A stretch of 64,000 nt of DNA. Source: UBA6244 sp963676875 (GTDB taxonomy: Bacteria > Bacteroidota > Bacteroidia > Bacteroidales > F082). Shown here one piece after another: positions 26,775 through 34,680 of the stretch; position 1 is the first letter of the stretch, and the number at the start of each line of letters is the position of its first letter. Location of the stretch: the NCBI GenBank assembly GCA_963676875.1, contig OY781436.1, forward strand, positions 4,588,001 through 4,652,000. Direction: 5' to 3'. The notes beneath the pieces were generated by a model, which made no database searches, was not told the DNA's origin, and was given only the letters and a program-made list of their open reading frames with translations. A program made the position numbers and the translations under genes.

Positions 26775-27470
26775 TTAATTTTCGATTTCACTTCCAATGG
26801 GCTTGTTGTCGTATTTACGGGTGCCAATGGGTGCCGCAAAACCTATCTCCTTATATATAATGGAGCCCACCGGACAATTTTCCATGGCTTTTCTGGCCAA
26901 AGCGTCCGACATGTCTTTTCCAAGCTCTTCATCCAGAATTACTTCCAGTTTATGACCTCTTTCCTTGAAGGCGAAATAGTTACGTCCTTCGTCATCCTTG
27001 ATGGTTTTGATGCAACGTTTGCACAAAATACATCTGTTTTGGTCTTTGATGATGCGCGGATTGCTACCATCCACACATTTTTGGGGAAATGCGTAAGGAA
27101 AACGAGGAACCATCATCTGGTAGCGATAAGCTAGGGCTTGAAGTTCACAATTTCCGCTTTTCTCGCAAGAGGGGCAAAAATGGTTACCACTTACAAAGAG
27201 AAGTTCGATGATGCTTTTCCTGAAATCGTTGATTTCTTTGGTGTTGTTTTCAATTTCCATACCTGAGGCTGCAGGTGTGGTACAGGCCGTCATAAACCTG
27301 TTGTTGATTTTGATGGTACACATTCTGCAGCATCCTTTGGGAAGTGCGCCTGCAAAATTGCATAACGTGGGGATAAAGACACCGTTTTCATGAGCTGCTT
27401 CCACAATGGTTTTGCCCTGGTCGGTGAGAATCTCTTTACCGTCAATCTTTATTTTAACTTTATTCATCAT
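26775..27470 (-). CDS. hoxU: NAD-reducing hydrogenase diaphorase small subunit (HoxU-like)
   Basis: A 231-residue iron-sulfur protein matching the N-terminal part of NuoG. A plant-type [2Fe-2S] domain has Cys37, Cys47/48, Cys51 and Cys63. Next comes the His-Cys3 [4Fe-4S] motif 'HFCPSCEKSGNCELQ', and then a ferredoxin-type motif 'CILCKRC...CPVGSI'. It passes electrons between HoxY/HoxH and the flavin subunit. A gap of 15 bases separates it from the hoxF-like gene upstream in the same operon. The extra C-terminus 'IGTRKYDNKPIGSEIEN' is typical for HoxU. Confidence 0.92.
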   Translation of the reverse strand: MMNKVKIKIDGKEILTDQGKTIVEAAHENGVFIPTLCNFAGALPKGCCRMCTIKINNRFMTACTTPAASGMEIENNTKEINDFRKSIIELLFVSGNHFCPSCEKSGNCELQALAYRYQMMVPRFPYAFPQKCVDGSNPRIIKDQNRCILCKRCIKTIKDDEGRNYFAFKERGHKLEVILDEELGKDMSDALARKAMENCPVGSIIYKEIGFAAPIGTRKYDNKPIGSEIEN

Positions 27471-27485
27471 TTTATTCAGGTTTTA

Positions 27486-29294
27486 TCATTTATGGTGAAA
27501 ATTAGGCTGGCGTCCAACCACTTTACATGATTCCAAAACGGAGGTTTCGAGCGTAAAACCACTGTCGTAATTCACATCTTTTTGAAGAAGCGCTTCATAC
27601 AACGGTCTGAAATTGCGGATGCTCGATGCAACTGGGTTGGCAGCAGTTTGTCCAAGCCCACAACGACTAACATTAAGCACTTTAGCCCATTCAGCCATAT
27701 CCACAATATCCTGACTTATACCACGTCCATTTATTACTTTTAGCAGTTTTTCCCGAAGCACATAAGGCATATTGCGACAAGTGGAGCACGAACCACAAGA
27801 TTCTTCGATAAAGAAGTTCATGAAGTTAAGTACCACGTCGGTGAGCAAGTTCCGTGTACTATCGAAAACAATCATCGAACCACCGGTAGGCAGGTCTGAA
27901 TAACTCAACTCACGATGAAAGTCTTTGGAACCAATGAGCGTTCCTGATGGACCCCCGACTTGAATGGCTTGTACATCTGTCGCACCAACCATATCCAGGA
28001 GTTCAGAAATTTTCAATCCCCACTCTACTTCATAAATTCCGGGAAAACGGCAATCACCTGAAATGCTGAGCACCTTGGTTCCTGCTGAGTCTTTGTTGCC
28101 CAATCTGTTAAACCAATCGGCACCATTTCTGATAATTTTTACTACGGTAGCCAAAGTTTCCACATTGTTAACTACTGTGGGCATGTTCAAATAACCTTTT
28201 TCAACCGGAAATGGCGGTTTGTCGCGGGGTTCACCACGTTTACCTTCCAGCGATTCAATCAAAGCTGATTCCTCACCACATATGTAAGCTCCGGCTCCCA
28301 ATTGGATGCGGATATCGAAATTAAAATCTTCGACACCACCTATGTTCTCACCAAGGTAATTATTCTTACGCATGTCGGCCAACACGCCATTGAGATAGTT
28401 GAGCAGGTATTTGTATTCATAACGCAAATACAACAGGCCCAGATCGGCACCAACGGCATATCCGGCAGTTACCATGCCTTCAAATACCATTTCAGGATAT
28501 TCTGTCAGAAGGACTCTGTCCTTAAAGGTACCCGGTTCACCTTCATCTGCATTGCAAATGATAAACCGACGAGCCCCTTTGGCGCGGCTTCCAAATTTCC
28601 ATTTCAAACCTGTGGGAAATCCGGCACCGCCTCTACCACGGATATTGGATTCTGACACGATATCAATGATTTCCTCGGCAGAGGTTACAGGTAATACTTC
28701 TTTTATTACCGAAAACAAGGGGTAATCATGCTCAAGTAATGCCCCTTTGCGGCGGATGTTATTGTAAACCATGGCTCCAACTTCAGGAAGGGCATTTCTT
28801 CCATCTCCCAACTCTTCTACCACCAGTTCTTCAACAGATTTTCCTTGCTTCAAACCCATAACGATTTGATTGGCGCGGTAAGGGGTTAATTTGGTAAAAA
28901 CCCTATCGTTGATAATAGCAGCCGGTTCCTGGTCATTCATTCCGATACAAGAAGTGGCAAATAAGCCGAGCTCCCCGTTATCACTAACCTGACCTTCTTT
29001 GATGCCGCAGGCCGTTTCAAAAGCCTGTAACACCTCTTTACGGCCGCTCATGTTGGCTGTAACACTGTCGTTTAAATAAATATTGACTTTCGCCAATGGT
29101 TGGTCGCTGTAGAAATGATAGAAAGAAACCGTTTCCTCAATTTGTGCAGCAGAAAGAGCCAACTTATCTGCCAGCAGTGCAATGGTGTCTTTACTGATAT
29201 ACCCAGCCTCACTTTGAATATCGTGTAGGATATCCATAAGCCTGGTGTTGTCACCATTGTAATTGCTGATAATTTTAATGATTCTGTCCTTCAT
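27486..29294 (-). CDS. hoxF: NuoE-NuoF fusion, NAD-reducing hydrogenase diaphorase large subunit (HoxF-like)
   Basis: A 602-residue diaphorase subunit. Residues 1-165 are a NuoE/thioredoxin-like domain; the rest is NuoF-like. NADH/FMN sites are 'RGRGGAGFPTGLKWKFG' and 'GAGAYICGEESALIESLEGKRG'; the [4Fe-4S] ligands are Cys500, Cys503, Cys506 and Cys545 (CGSCSTCR...RCGLG). In the NuoE-like part the four [2Fe-2S] cysteines are not kept: the first pair region reads YLNDSVTANMSG and the second keeps only one Cys (ATSCIGM). The domain therefore probably holds no cluster, as in known soluble HoxF proteins. It reduces NAD+ with electrons from H2. First gene of the operon. Confidence 0.93.
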   Translation of the reverse strand: MKDRIIKIISNYNGDNTRLMDILHDIQSEAGYISKDTIALLADKLALSAAQIEETVSFYHFYSDQPLAKVNIYLNDSVTANMSGRKEVLQAFETACGIKEGQVSDNGELGLFATSCIGMNDQEPAAIINDRVFTKLTPYRANQIVMGLKQGKSVEELVVEELGDGRNALPEVGAMVYNNIRRKGALLEHDYPLFSVIKEVLPVTSAEEIIDIVSESNIRGRGGAGFPTGLKWKFGSRAKGARRFIICNADEGEPGTFKDRVLLTEYPEMVFEGMVTAGYAVGADLGLLYLRYEYKYLLNYLNGVLADMRKNNYLGENIGGVEDFNFDIRIQLGAGAYICGEESALIESLEGKRGEPRDKPPFPVEKGYLNMPTVVNNVETLATVVKIIRNGADWFNRLGNKDSAGTKVLSISGDCRFPGIYEVEWGLKISELLDMVGATDVQAIQVGGPSGTLIGSKDFHRELSYSDLPTGGSMIVFDSTRNLLTDVVLNFMNFFIEESCGSCSTCRNMPYVLREKLLKVINGRGISQDIVDMAEWAKVLNVSRCGLGQTAANPVASSIRNFRPLYEALLQKDVNYDSGFTLETSVLESCKVVGRQPNFHHK

Positions 29295-29334
29295 TGATAA
29301 TTACTTTTTTGTGGGAAAAAGATTACAATTTGAT

Positions 29335-29350
29335 TGTTAATTAATTAACA
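29335..29350. promoter_or_regulatory. perfect 16-bp palindrome TGTTAATTAATTAACA (operator candidate 1)
   Basis: Perfect dyad between the divergent hoxF-like and hypF genes. It lies just downstream of the hox -7 element, i.e. around the expected hox transcription start. The pattern is TGTTA-N6-TAACA. Confidence 0.6.
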
Positions 29351-29351
29351 G

Positions 29352-29359
29352 CAAATGTA
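29352..29359 (-). promoter_or_regulatory. -7 element TACATTTG of the hox operon
   Basis: On the minus strand TACATTTG (CAAATGTA on plus) fits TAnnTTTG and is 58 bases upstream of the hoxF-like ATG. It lies between the two palindromes, so bound regulators would flank or cover the promoter. Confidence 0.5.
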
Positions 29360-29370
29360 CTTCAATATTT

Positions 29371-29386
29371 TGTTAAATGATTAACA
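29371..29386. promoter_or_regulatory. 16-bp inverted repeat TGTTAAATGATTAACA (operator candidate 2)
   Basis: Arms TGTTAA/TTAACA with a 4-base centre, extended by one more pair (TTGTTAA/TTAACAA, 29370-29387). It is a second copy of the operator-like element, 36 bp centre-to-centre from the first, and lies about 48 bases upstream of the predicted hypF transcription start and about 32 upstream of that of hox. Confidence 0.6.
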
Positions 29387-29412
29387 ATTGAAAATTTATA
29401 TTGATTTTAAAT

Positions 29413-29420
29413 TAGTTTTG
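29413..29420 (+). promoter_or_regulatory. -7 element TAGTTTTG of hypF
   Basis: TAGTTTTG fits TAnnTTTG, with TTG at 29388-29390 (22-base spacer) as a possible -33 element. It lies between a distant alternative start at 29388 and the ATG at 29442, which supports the latter as the hypF start. Confidence 0.5.
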
Positions 29421-29441
29421 CAGCCTGACCGGAGTACAAAA

Positions 29442-31700
29442 ATGGAATCGAAAAAAATCATCATCAAAGGACTTGTACAAGGGGTAGGATTCAGACCCGC
29501 CATATACCGAATTGCCCACAAATACAAGATATCCGGAACCGTGGAGAATACCAATGCCGGAGTTATTGTTCACGCCGAAGCCGATGAGCAACAAATCGAA
29601 GACTTTCTCAACGCACTACCCAATGAAATACCGAGGGCAGCATCCATTGCCTCCATGGTAGTGGAAAATGCAAAAATGCTCCATTTCAATGATTTCCAAA
29701 TTGTAAAAAGTACGGTGGCTTCAGACGAAGTTACAGAAGTAAGTCCCGACATAGCCGTTTGTGACGAATGTTTGGACGATTTACTCCACCAACCACACCG
29801 ACTGCAATTCCCTTTGATCAACTGCACCAATTGCGGTCCCCGGTTTACCATTATCCGCCAATTGCCCTACGATCGACCACTTACCACCATGGCGCCATTT
29901 ATCATGTGTCCCACCTGTGCTGCTGAATATGTGGATGTGCTCGACCGAAGATTTCATGCCCAGCCTTTGGCCTGCAACACCTGTGGGCCGCACTACACCC
30001 TGCATCATGCCCAAGGTAGTATCACTAAAATAGAAGACGTCCTGTCACAAACAGCCGACCTCATCGATTCAGGAAAAGTGTTGGCCATCAAAGGTCTGGG
30101 AGGATTTCATCTGGCCTGCGATGCCACCAACAATGAAGCCCTCGCCCTTTTGCGGGAAATCAAGATTCGTGAAGGAAAACCCTTTGCCCTCATGGTGAGA
30201 AACATAGAAAAGGCAAGAGAACTTGTTGTTCTGAACCCTTCGGAAGAAAAAGCACTTTCCGACTGGCAACGTCCCATTTTACTGGCGAAAAGCCGTTTTA
30301 AATTACCTGAAGACCTGGCCAAAGGACTCGATACCGTGGGAATCATGCTGCCCTACATGCCTTTTCATCACATGTTGTTTGGTGTGCTGAAAACAGACTT
30401 CATCGTACTCACCAGCGGAAACATCAGCGATGAACCCATTTTAATCAACAATGAGGAAGCCTTACGTACCTTTCTTCCAAAGACAGGCGCAGTAATTACC
30501 TATAATCGTGAAATTTATAACAGAACCGATGATTCTGTAATTTTTGTAGTGAATGATAAGCCCAGGATGATCAGACGTTCTCGAGGATTTGCACCATCCC
30601 CCATTGTCCTTGAGTTGGACACCGAAGGAATTTTTGCCGCCGGTGCCGAATTGGTGAATTGTTTTGCCATTGGCAAAGGAAATCAAGCCATACTTAGTCA
30701 GCACATCGGAGATTTAAAAAACATGGAAAGTCTTGATTTTTACAAGGAATCTGTGGCCAGACACAGTGAATTATTCCGGTTCAAACCAACCCTTGCCGTA
30801 GCCGACCTGCATCCGGACTATCTCTCATCCCGTTTTGCAGATGACATGAAAATTCCACTCCTACGCGTTCAACATCACCACGCACATATGGCATCATGTA
30901 TGGCCGAACATCAACTCAATCAACCGGTTATCGGGATATGCTTCGACGGAACGGGTCTCGGTACCGATGGTCATATCTGGGGAGGAGAATTCCTACATGG
31001 AGATTTGGCTGATTTTGAACGATTTGCTCATTTCGAATACATCCAACAACCGGGTGGCGATGCCGTTACCAAACATCCTTGGCGCATGATGGTGGCATAT
31101 TTGTATCATTATTTCGGAGAAAGCTTTCCCGAAAACTACCCATCTGTAGGGCATAGTATCAAACCCGATGAACTCCGTTTGGTGATATCCATGCTCAAAA
31201 ACAACCTCAACACCCCCCTCACCTCAAGCGCCGGAAGATTATTCGACGCGGTGTCGGCTTTGTTGGACATCTGCACCCAAAGCACCTACCACGCTCAGGC
31301 ACCCATGCAACTGGAAGCAGTGGCGGATGCGTCGACAACAGATTGCTACTCCTGGAGTGGCGAACGCGTCATCAGTTTTCAACCCATGTTCCAACAAATT
31401 TTGGCTGACCTGGAACATCAAATCCCTGTGCCTGTTATTTCAGGAAAATTTCATAACACGTTGGTTGAATTAAGTATAGCTCAGGCAAAAAATATGCGAA
31501 ATCACTACCAAACCAATACCGTAGTACTTTCCGGAGGTAGTTTCCAAAACAGAATCCTCCTGCAAAAAATTGAGAACAAGTTAAAAGAATGTAGTTTTGC
31601 AATTTATTCGCAAGAAAGGGTTCCCTCCAACGATGGAGGAATTGCGCTGGGACAATTGGCCATAGCAGCACAACGCCGGAAGCAAAACCTTTTCTTGTAG
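29442..31700 (+). CDS. hypF: carbamoyltransferase HypF
   Basis: A 752-residue HypF from ATG 29442. Domains in order: acylphosphatase (~1-90, 'GLVQGVGFRPAIYRIAHKY'), two zinc-finger repeats (CDECLDDL...CTNCGPRFT and CPTCAAEY...CNTCGPHY), a YrdC-like nucleotide-binding domain (~200-370) and a Kae1-like carbamoyl-transfer domain with the metal-binding 'VQHHHAHMASCMAEH'. HypF makes carbamoyl-adenylate and transfers the carbamoyl group to the C-terminal cysteine of HypE, the source of the cyanide ligands of the NiFe centre. It heads hypF-C-D-E, divergent from the hox operon. Confidence 0.96.
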   Translation: MESKKIIIKGLVQGVGFRPAIYRIAHKYKISGTVENTNAGVIVHAEADEQQIEDFLNALPNEIPRAASIASMVVENAKMLHFNDFQIVKSTVASDEVTEVSPDIAVCDECLDDLLHQPHRLQFPLINCTNCGPRFTIIRQLPYDRPLTTMAPFIMCPTCAAEYVDVLDRRFHAQPLACNTCGPHYTLHHAQGSITKIEDVLSQTADLIDSGKVLAIKGLGGFHLACDATNNEALALLREIKIREGKPFALMVRNIEKARELVVLNPSEEKALSDWQRPILLAKSRFKLPEDLAKGLDTVGIMLPYMPFHHMLFGVLKTDFIVLTSGNISDEPILINNEEALRTFLPKTGAVITYNREIYNRTDDSVIFVVNDKPRMIRRSRGFAPSPIVLELDTEGIFAAGAELVNCFAIGKGNQAILSQHIGDLKNMESLDFYKESVARHSELFRFKPTLAVADLHPDYLSSRFADDMKIPLLRVQHHHAHMASCMAEHQLNQPVIGICFDGTGLGTDGHIWGGEFLHGDLADFERFAHFEYIQQPGGDAVTKHPWRMMVAYLYHYFGESFPENYPSVGHSIKPDELRLVISMLKNNLNTPLTSSAGRLFDAVSALLDICTQSTYHAQAPMQLEAVADASTTDCYSWSGERVISFQPMFQQILADLEHQIPVPVISGKFHNTLVELSIAQAKNMRNHYQTNTVVLSGGSFQNRILLQKIENKLKECSFAIYSQERVPSNDGGIALGQLAIAAQRRKQNLFL

Positions 31701-31720
31701 CACCACTAAAAAGACTAATT

Positions 31721-31990
31721 ATGTGTTTAAGTATTCCCGCAAGGGTAGATAAAATTGAAGGCGACAAAGCCATTTGTTCAGTTGGTGGCTCCACTTATGA
31801 AACCAGCCTTGAGATGCTGACCCTTGAGGACATTCACGTGGGCGACTACATACTCATGCACACGGGCTTTGCCATTCAAAAACTGGATGAAGAGGAAGCT
31901 TTGGAAACCCTGCGTACCTTCGATGAATTTAAGAGATTGAATGAACAGATGGATGAAGAAGAGAAAGATACCAACACCCGTTTAATCTAG
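31721..31990 (+). CDS. hypC: hydrogenase assembly chaperone HypC
   Basis: An 89-residue HypC/HupF chaperone. The required N-terminal MCLSIPARV (Cys2 binds the Fe(CN)2CO precursor) and the 'GDYILMHTGFAIQKLDEEEA' block are present. It works with HypD as the scaffold for iron-ligand assembly and delivers the unit to the HoxH precursor. Twenty bases follow hypF and six precede hypD. Confidence 0.96.
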   Translation: MCLSIPARVDKIEGDKAICSVGGSTYETSLEMLTLEDIHVGDYILMHTGFAIQKLDEEEALETLRTFDEFKRLNEQMDEEEKDTNTRLI

Positions 31991-31996
31991 TTGATT

Positions 31997-33076
31997 ATGA
32001 AGCACATTGACGAATACCGCGACAAAGGGTTGGTGCGATTGTTTGCCGAAGAAATCAAAAAAATATCCACGCAACCCATTAAAATAATGGAAGTTTGTGG
32101 CGGTCATACCATGTCCATTCAAAAATACGGCATTCCTTACCTCCTGCCCGAAACGGTGGAACTCATTTCAGGTCCGGGTTGTCCCGTTTGCGTAACCGGG
32201 CGAAACTATATCGATCAGGCCGTGGCCTATAGTCGCCTGCCCGACGTTATCATTACCACTTATGGTGATTTGATGCGGGTTCCGGGCTCGAGTAGCAGCC
32301 TGGAGCAAGAAAAAGCAATGGGCGCCGACATCCGCATGGTGTATTCGGTGCTCGATGCCATGATGATTGCCAAGCACAACCGGAGAAAAAAAATCGTATT
32401 TCTGGGTATAGGTTTTGAAACCACAGCCCCCGGTTCAGCGGCTGCCATTCTCAAAGCCGCCATGGCAGGATTAAGAAACTTTTATGTGTATAGTGCCCAC
32501 AAGGTAATGCCCCCGGCCATGGAAACCCTTATCGATGAAGGAGTTAAAATAAACGGGTATCTGGGTCCCGGTCATGTGAGCACCATCACAGGAGAAAAGA
32601 TTTATTACGGCATTCCTGAAAAATTTGGTTTGGGTGTCGTCATCAGCGGTTTTGAACCTGTGGACATCATGCAAAGTGTGTTGATGTTGGTTCAACAAAT
32701 TGAAAGTGGCCAACCGAAAGTAGAAATACAATATACCCGTGCCGTAAAACCCGAAGGCAATATCAAGGCACAACAAATGCTCGAAGAAGTTTTCGAACCC
32801 CGCGACGACTGGTGGCGCGGATTGGGCGTTTTAAAAAACAGTGGGTTACAGATACGTCCGGCATACGCTAACCACGATGCCGAAAAAATGATAGAGGTGG
32901 AAGTGGAAGAAACCCGTGAACCCAAGGGTTGCATTTGCGGTGAAATCCTTAAAGGACTGAAAAAGCCCAAGGACTGCAAGCTTTTTGGAACGGTTTGCAC
33001 TCCTTCCGACCCCGTTGGCGCTTGCATGGTGTCCCATGAAGGTTCATGTGCTGCGTATTTTATGTATAATAGGTAA
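31997..33076 (+). CDS. hypD: hydrogenase formation protein HypD
   Basis: A 359-residue HypD, with ATG 31997 taken over the TTG two codons earlier. Conserved cysteine motifs are visible: 'EVCGGHTMSI', 'GPGCPVCVTG', and the C-terminal cluster 'GCICGEILKG...CKLFGTVCTPSDPVGACMVSHEGSCAAYF' that ligates a [4Fe-4S] centre. HypD is the platform on which iron receives cyanide from HypE and CO. It lies between hypC and hypE with short gaps. Confidence 0.96.
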   Translation: MKHIDEYRDKGLVRLFAEEIKKISTQPIKIMEVCGGHTMSIQKYGIPYLLPETVELISGPGCPVCVTGRNYIDQAVAYSRLPDVIITTYGDLMRVPGSSSSLEQEKAMGADIRMVYSVLDAMMIAKHNRRKKIVFLGIGFETTAPGSAAAILKAAMAGLRNFYVYSAHKVMPPAMETLIDEGVKINGYLGPGHVSTITGEKIYYGIPEKFGLGVVISGFEPVDIMQSVLMLVQQIESGQPKVEIQYTRAVKPEGNIKAQQMLEEVFEPRDDWWRGLGVLKNSGLQIRPAYANHDAEKMIEVEVEETREPKGCICGEILKGLKKPKDCKLFGTVCTPSDPVGACMVSHEGSCAAYFMYNR

Positions 33077-33091
33077 TCAACCTGACTTCTC

Positions 33092-34111
33092 ATGAAAAAA
33101 CACAATAATATACTTCTTGGACATGGAAGCGGTGGTCAACTCACCCACGACCTGATCGACAACTTGTTTGCAGCCCATTTTGGCAACCCCATTTTGAAAG
33201 AACAGGGAGATTCAGCCTTGCTAGACATTGCCGGGCATAAACTGGCTTTTACCACCGACTCTTTCGTGGTGGATCCCATTTTTTTTCCGGGTGGCAACAT
33301 CGGGCATCTGGCCATTGCAGGCACAGTAAACGATCTGGCCGTTTCGGGTGCCATACCCAAATACCTGAGCGTGGGTTTCATTATTGAAGAAGGTTTTGAA
33401 ATGTCCGCACTGGAAACCATTGTGAAAACCATGGCTGAGGAAGCTAAAAATGCCGGTGTTTTCATCGTAACCGGCGACACCAAAGTAGTGGACAGAGGCA
33501 AATGCGACAAAGTTTTTATCAACACCACCGGTATCGGTTTTCTGAATGAGAAAAGAGCCCATATTAGCAGCGGGAAAAATATCCAAGCCGGCGATAAAAT
33601 CATCATCAACGGAAGTATCGGCGATCATGGCATGGCCATTATGGCAGCACGTAACGAACTAAATATCAACTCTTCCATTCAATCAGACTGCACCTGCCTC
33701 AACGGACTTATTGCTGAAGCCATCGAAGGGTGCGAGCAAATCAGGTTTATGCGCGACGCTACCCGCGGAGGACTGGGCACCGTGTTGGCGGAACTGGCCA
33801 AAGGTAAACCCTACGGCATACAAACCGATGAAACGCTCATCCCTGTAAACCAAAATGTACGGGGCTTATGCGAAATGCTTGGGTTCGACCCACTTTACGT
33901 GGCCAACGAAGGAAAAGTGGTGATGGTAGTGGGTGCCGATGAAGCTGAGTTGGTGGTAGAACGTTTAAAAAAGAACCCGCTGGGGACTCAGGCATCTATT
34001 ATTGGTGAGATAACTTCCGATCATGCCGGAACTGCCTGGCTTGAGACTTGGGTAGGTGGAAAACGCATCATCGACATGTTATCGGGACAGCAACTGCCCC
34101 GAATTTGTTAG
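33092..34111 (+). CDS. hypE: hydrogenase expression/formation protein HypE
   Basis: A 339-residue HypE of the PurM/AIR-synthase fold. The glycine-rich 'LLGHGSGGQLTHDLI' at the N-terminus, 'GDSALLDIAGHKLAFTTDSFVVDPIFFPGGNIG', and the 'RDATRGGLG' ATP-binding block are present. It ends in PRIC, so the invariant C-terminal cysteine that carries the thiocarbamate/thiocyanate is the last residue (Cys339). It dehydrates the carbamoyl group made by HypF to cyanide. Its last 4 bases overlap the convergent cysteine-rich gene. Confidence 0.96.
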   Translation: MKKHNNILLGHGSGGQLTHDLIDNLFAAHFGNPILKEQGDSALLDIAGHKLAFTTDSFVVDPIFFPGGNIGHLAIAGTVNDLAVSGAIPKYLSVGFIIEEGFEMSALETIVKTMAEEAKNAGVFIVTGDTKVVDRGKCDKVFINTTGIGFLNEKRAHISSGKNIQAGDKIIINGSIGDHGMAIMAARNELNINSSIQSDCTCLNGLIAEAIEGCEQIRFMRDATRGGLGTVLAELAKGKPYGIQTDETLIPVNQNVRGLCEMLGFDPLYVANEGKVVMVVGADEAELVVERLKKNPLGTQASIIGEITSDHAGTAWLETWVGGKRIIDMLSGQQLPRIC

Positions 34112-34509
34112 TCGCCATAGTGTTCGTAGAATTTTGCCAGTTCCGTTGCCAGATCGTCAAAAGCCACATAGTGGTTAGAGCACCCTTTTCGCGAACAAAC
34201 GGTTACCCTTCCGCCAACGCGCAACACAAAGGAAACCATAGGCGCACCACACAGCTTACATTCTTCATTTACAAGCAATTCCTTGTTGCAATGAGGACAA
34301 TAAAAGTCAACGATTTCACCGTCTTTAATGGTGATGTTCGACACATGATCAAAACATTCGTACACCGAGCAAAGATTGATGACACCGCGCTCTTCTGGAG
34401 AAACAACATTTAATTTAATGGATGGATGACCATTGAGCATCACCTTTTCGTCCATCATGGAAGACAGACAATGCGGGCACTCCACAGTCATGGAAATATG
34501 TTTTCTCAT
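34108..34509 (-). CDS. ten-cysteine zinc-ribbon-like protein in hyp locus
   Basis: A 133-residue soluble protein without a recognised family name. Its ten cysteines fall into five pairs: C11-P-H-C14, C47-x4-C52, C71-P-H-C74, C84-x2-C87 and C105-x4-C110. This arrangement suggests two or more zinc-ribbon or rubredoxin-like metal sites. There is no signal peptide or membrane segment. It is convergent with hypE and overlaps it by 4 bases. Because no HypA (also a zinc-containing nickel chaperone) is seen in the window, a metal-handling role is tempting, but it lacks the HypA N-terminal MHE motif. Function is unknown. Confidence 0.8.
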   Translation of the reverse strand: MRKHISMTVECPHCLSSMMDEKVMLNGHPSIKLNVVSPEERGVINLCSVYECFDHVSNITIKDGEIVDFYCPHCNKELLVNEECKLCGAPMVSFVLRVGGRVTVCSRKGCSNHYVAFDDLATELAKFYEHYGD

Positions 34510-34680
34510 AAGGCTGTAATTTAGATAAATACTGTGGCTAATATAGCCAAAAAAATGGCAGAAGTCAACGCCCGCAAGCTAAATAGAATGGATACAAATA
34601 AATATGTCGAATCACCATGTTTTGGAACTCACCAACAATGCGATTGTGTTTATAAGCAGGACTTTATACAACAGCAATAA

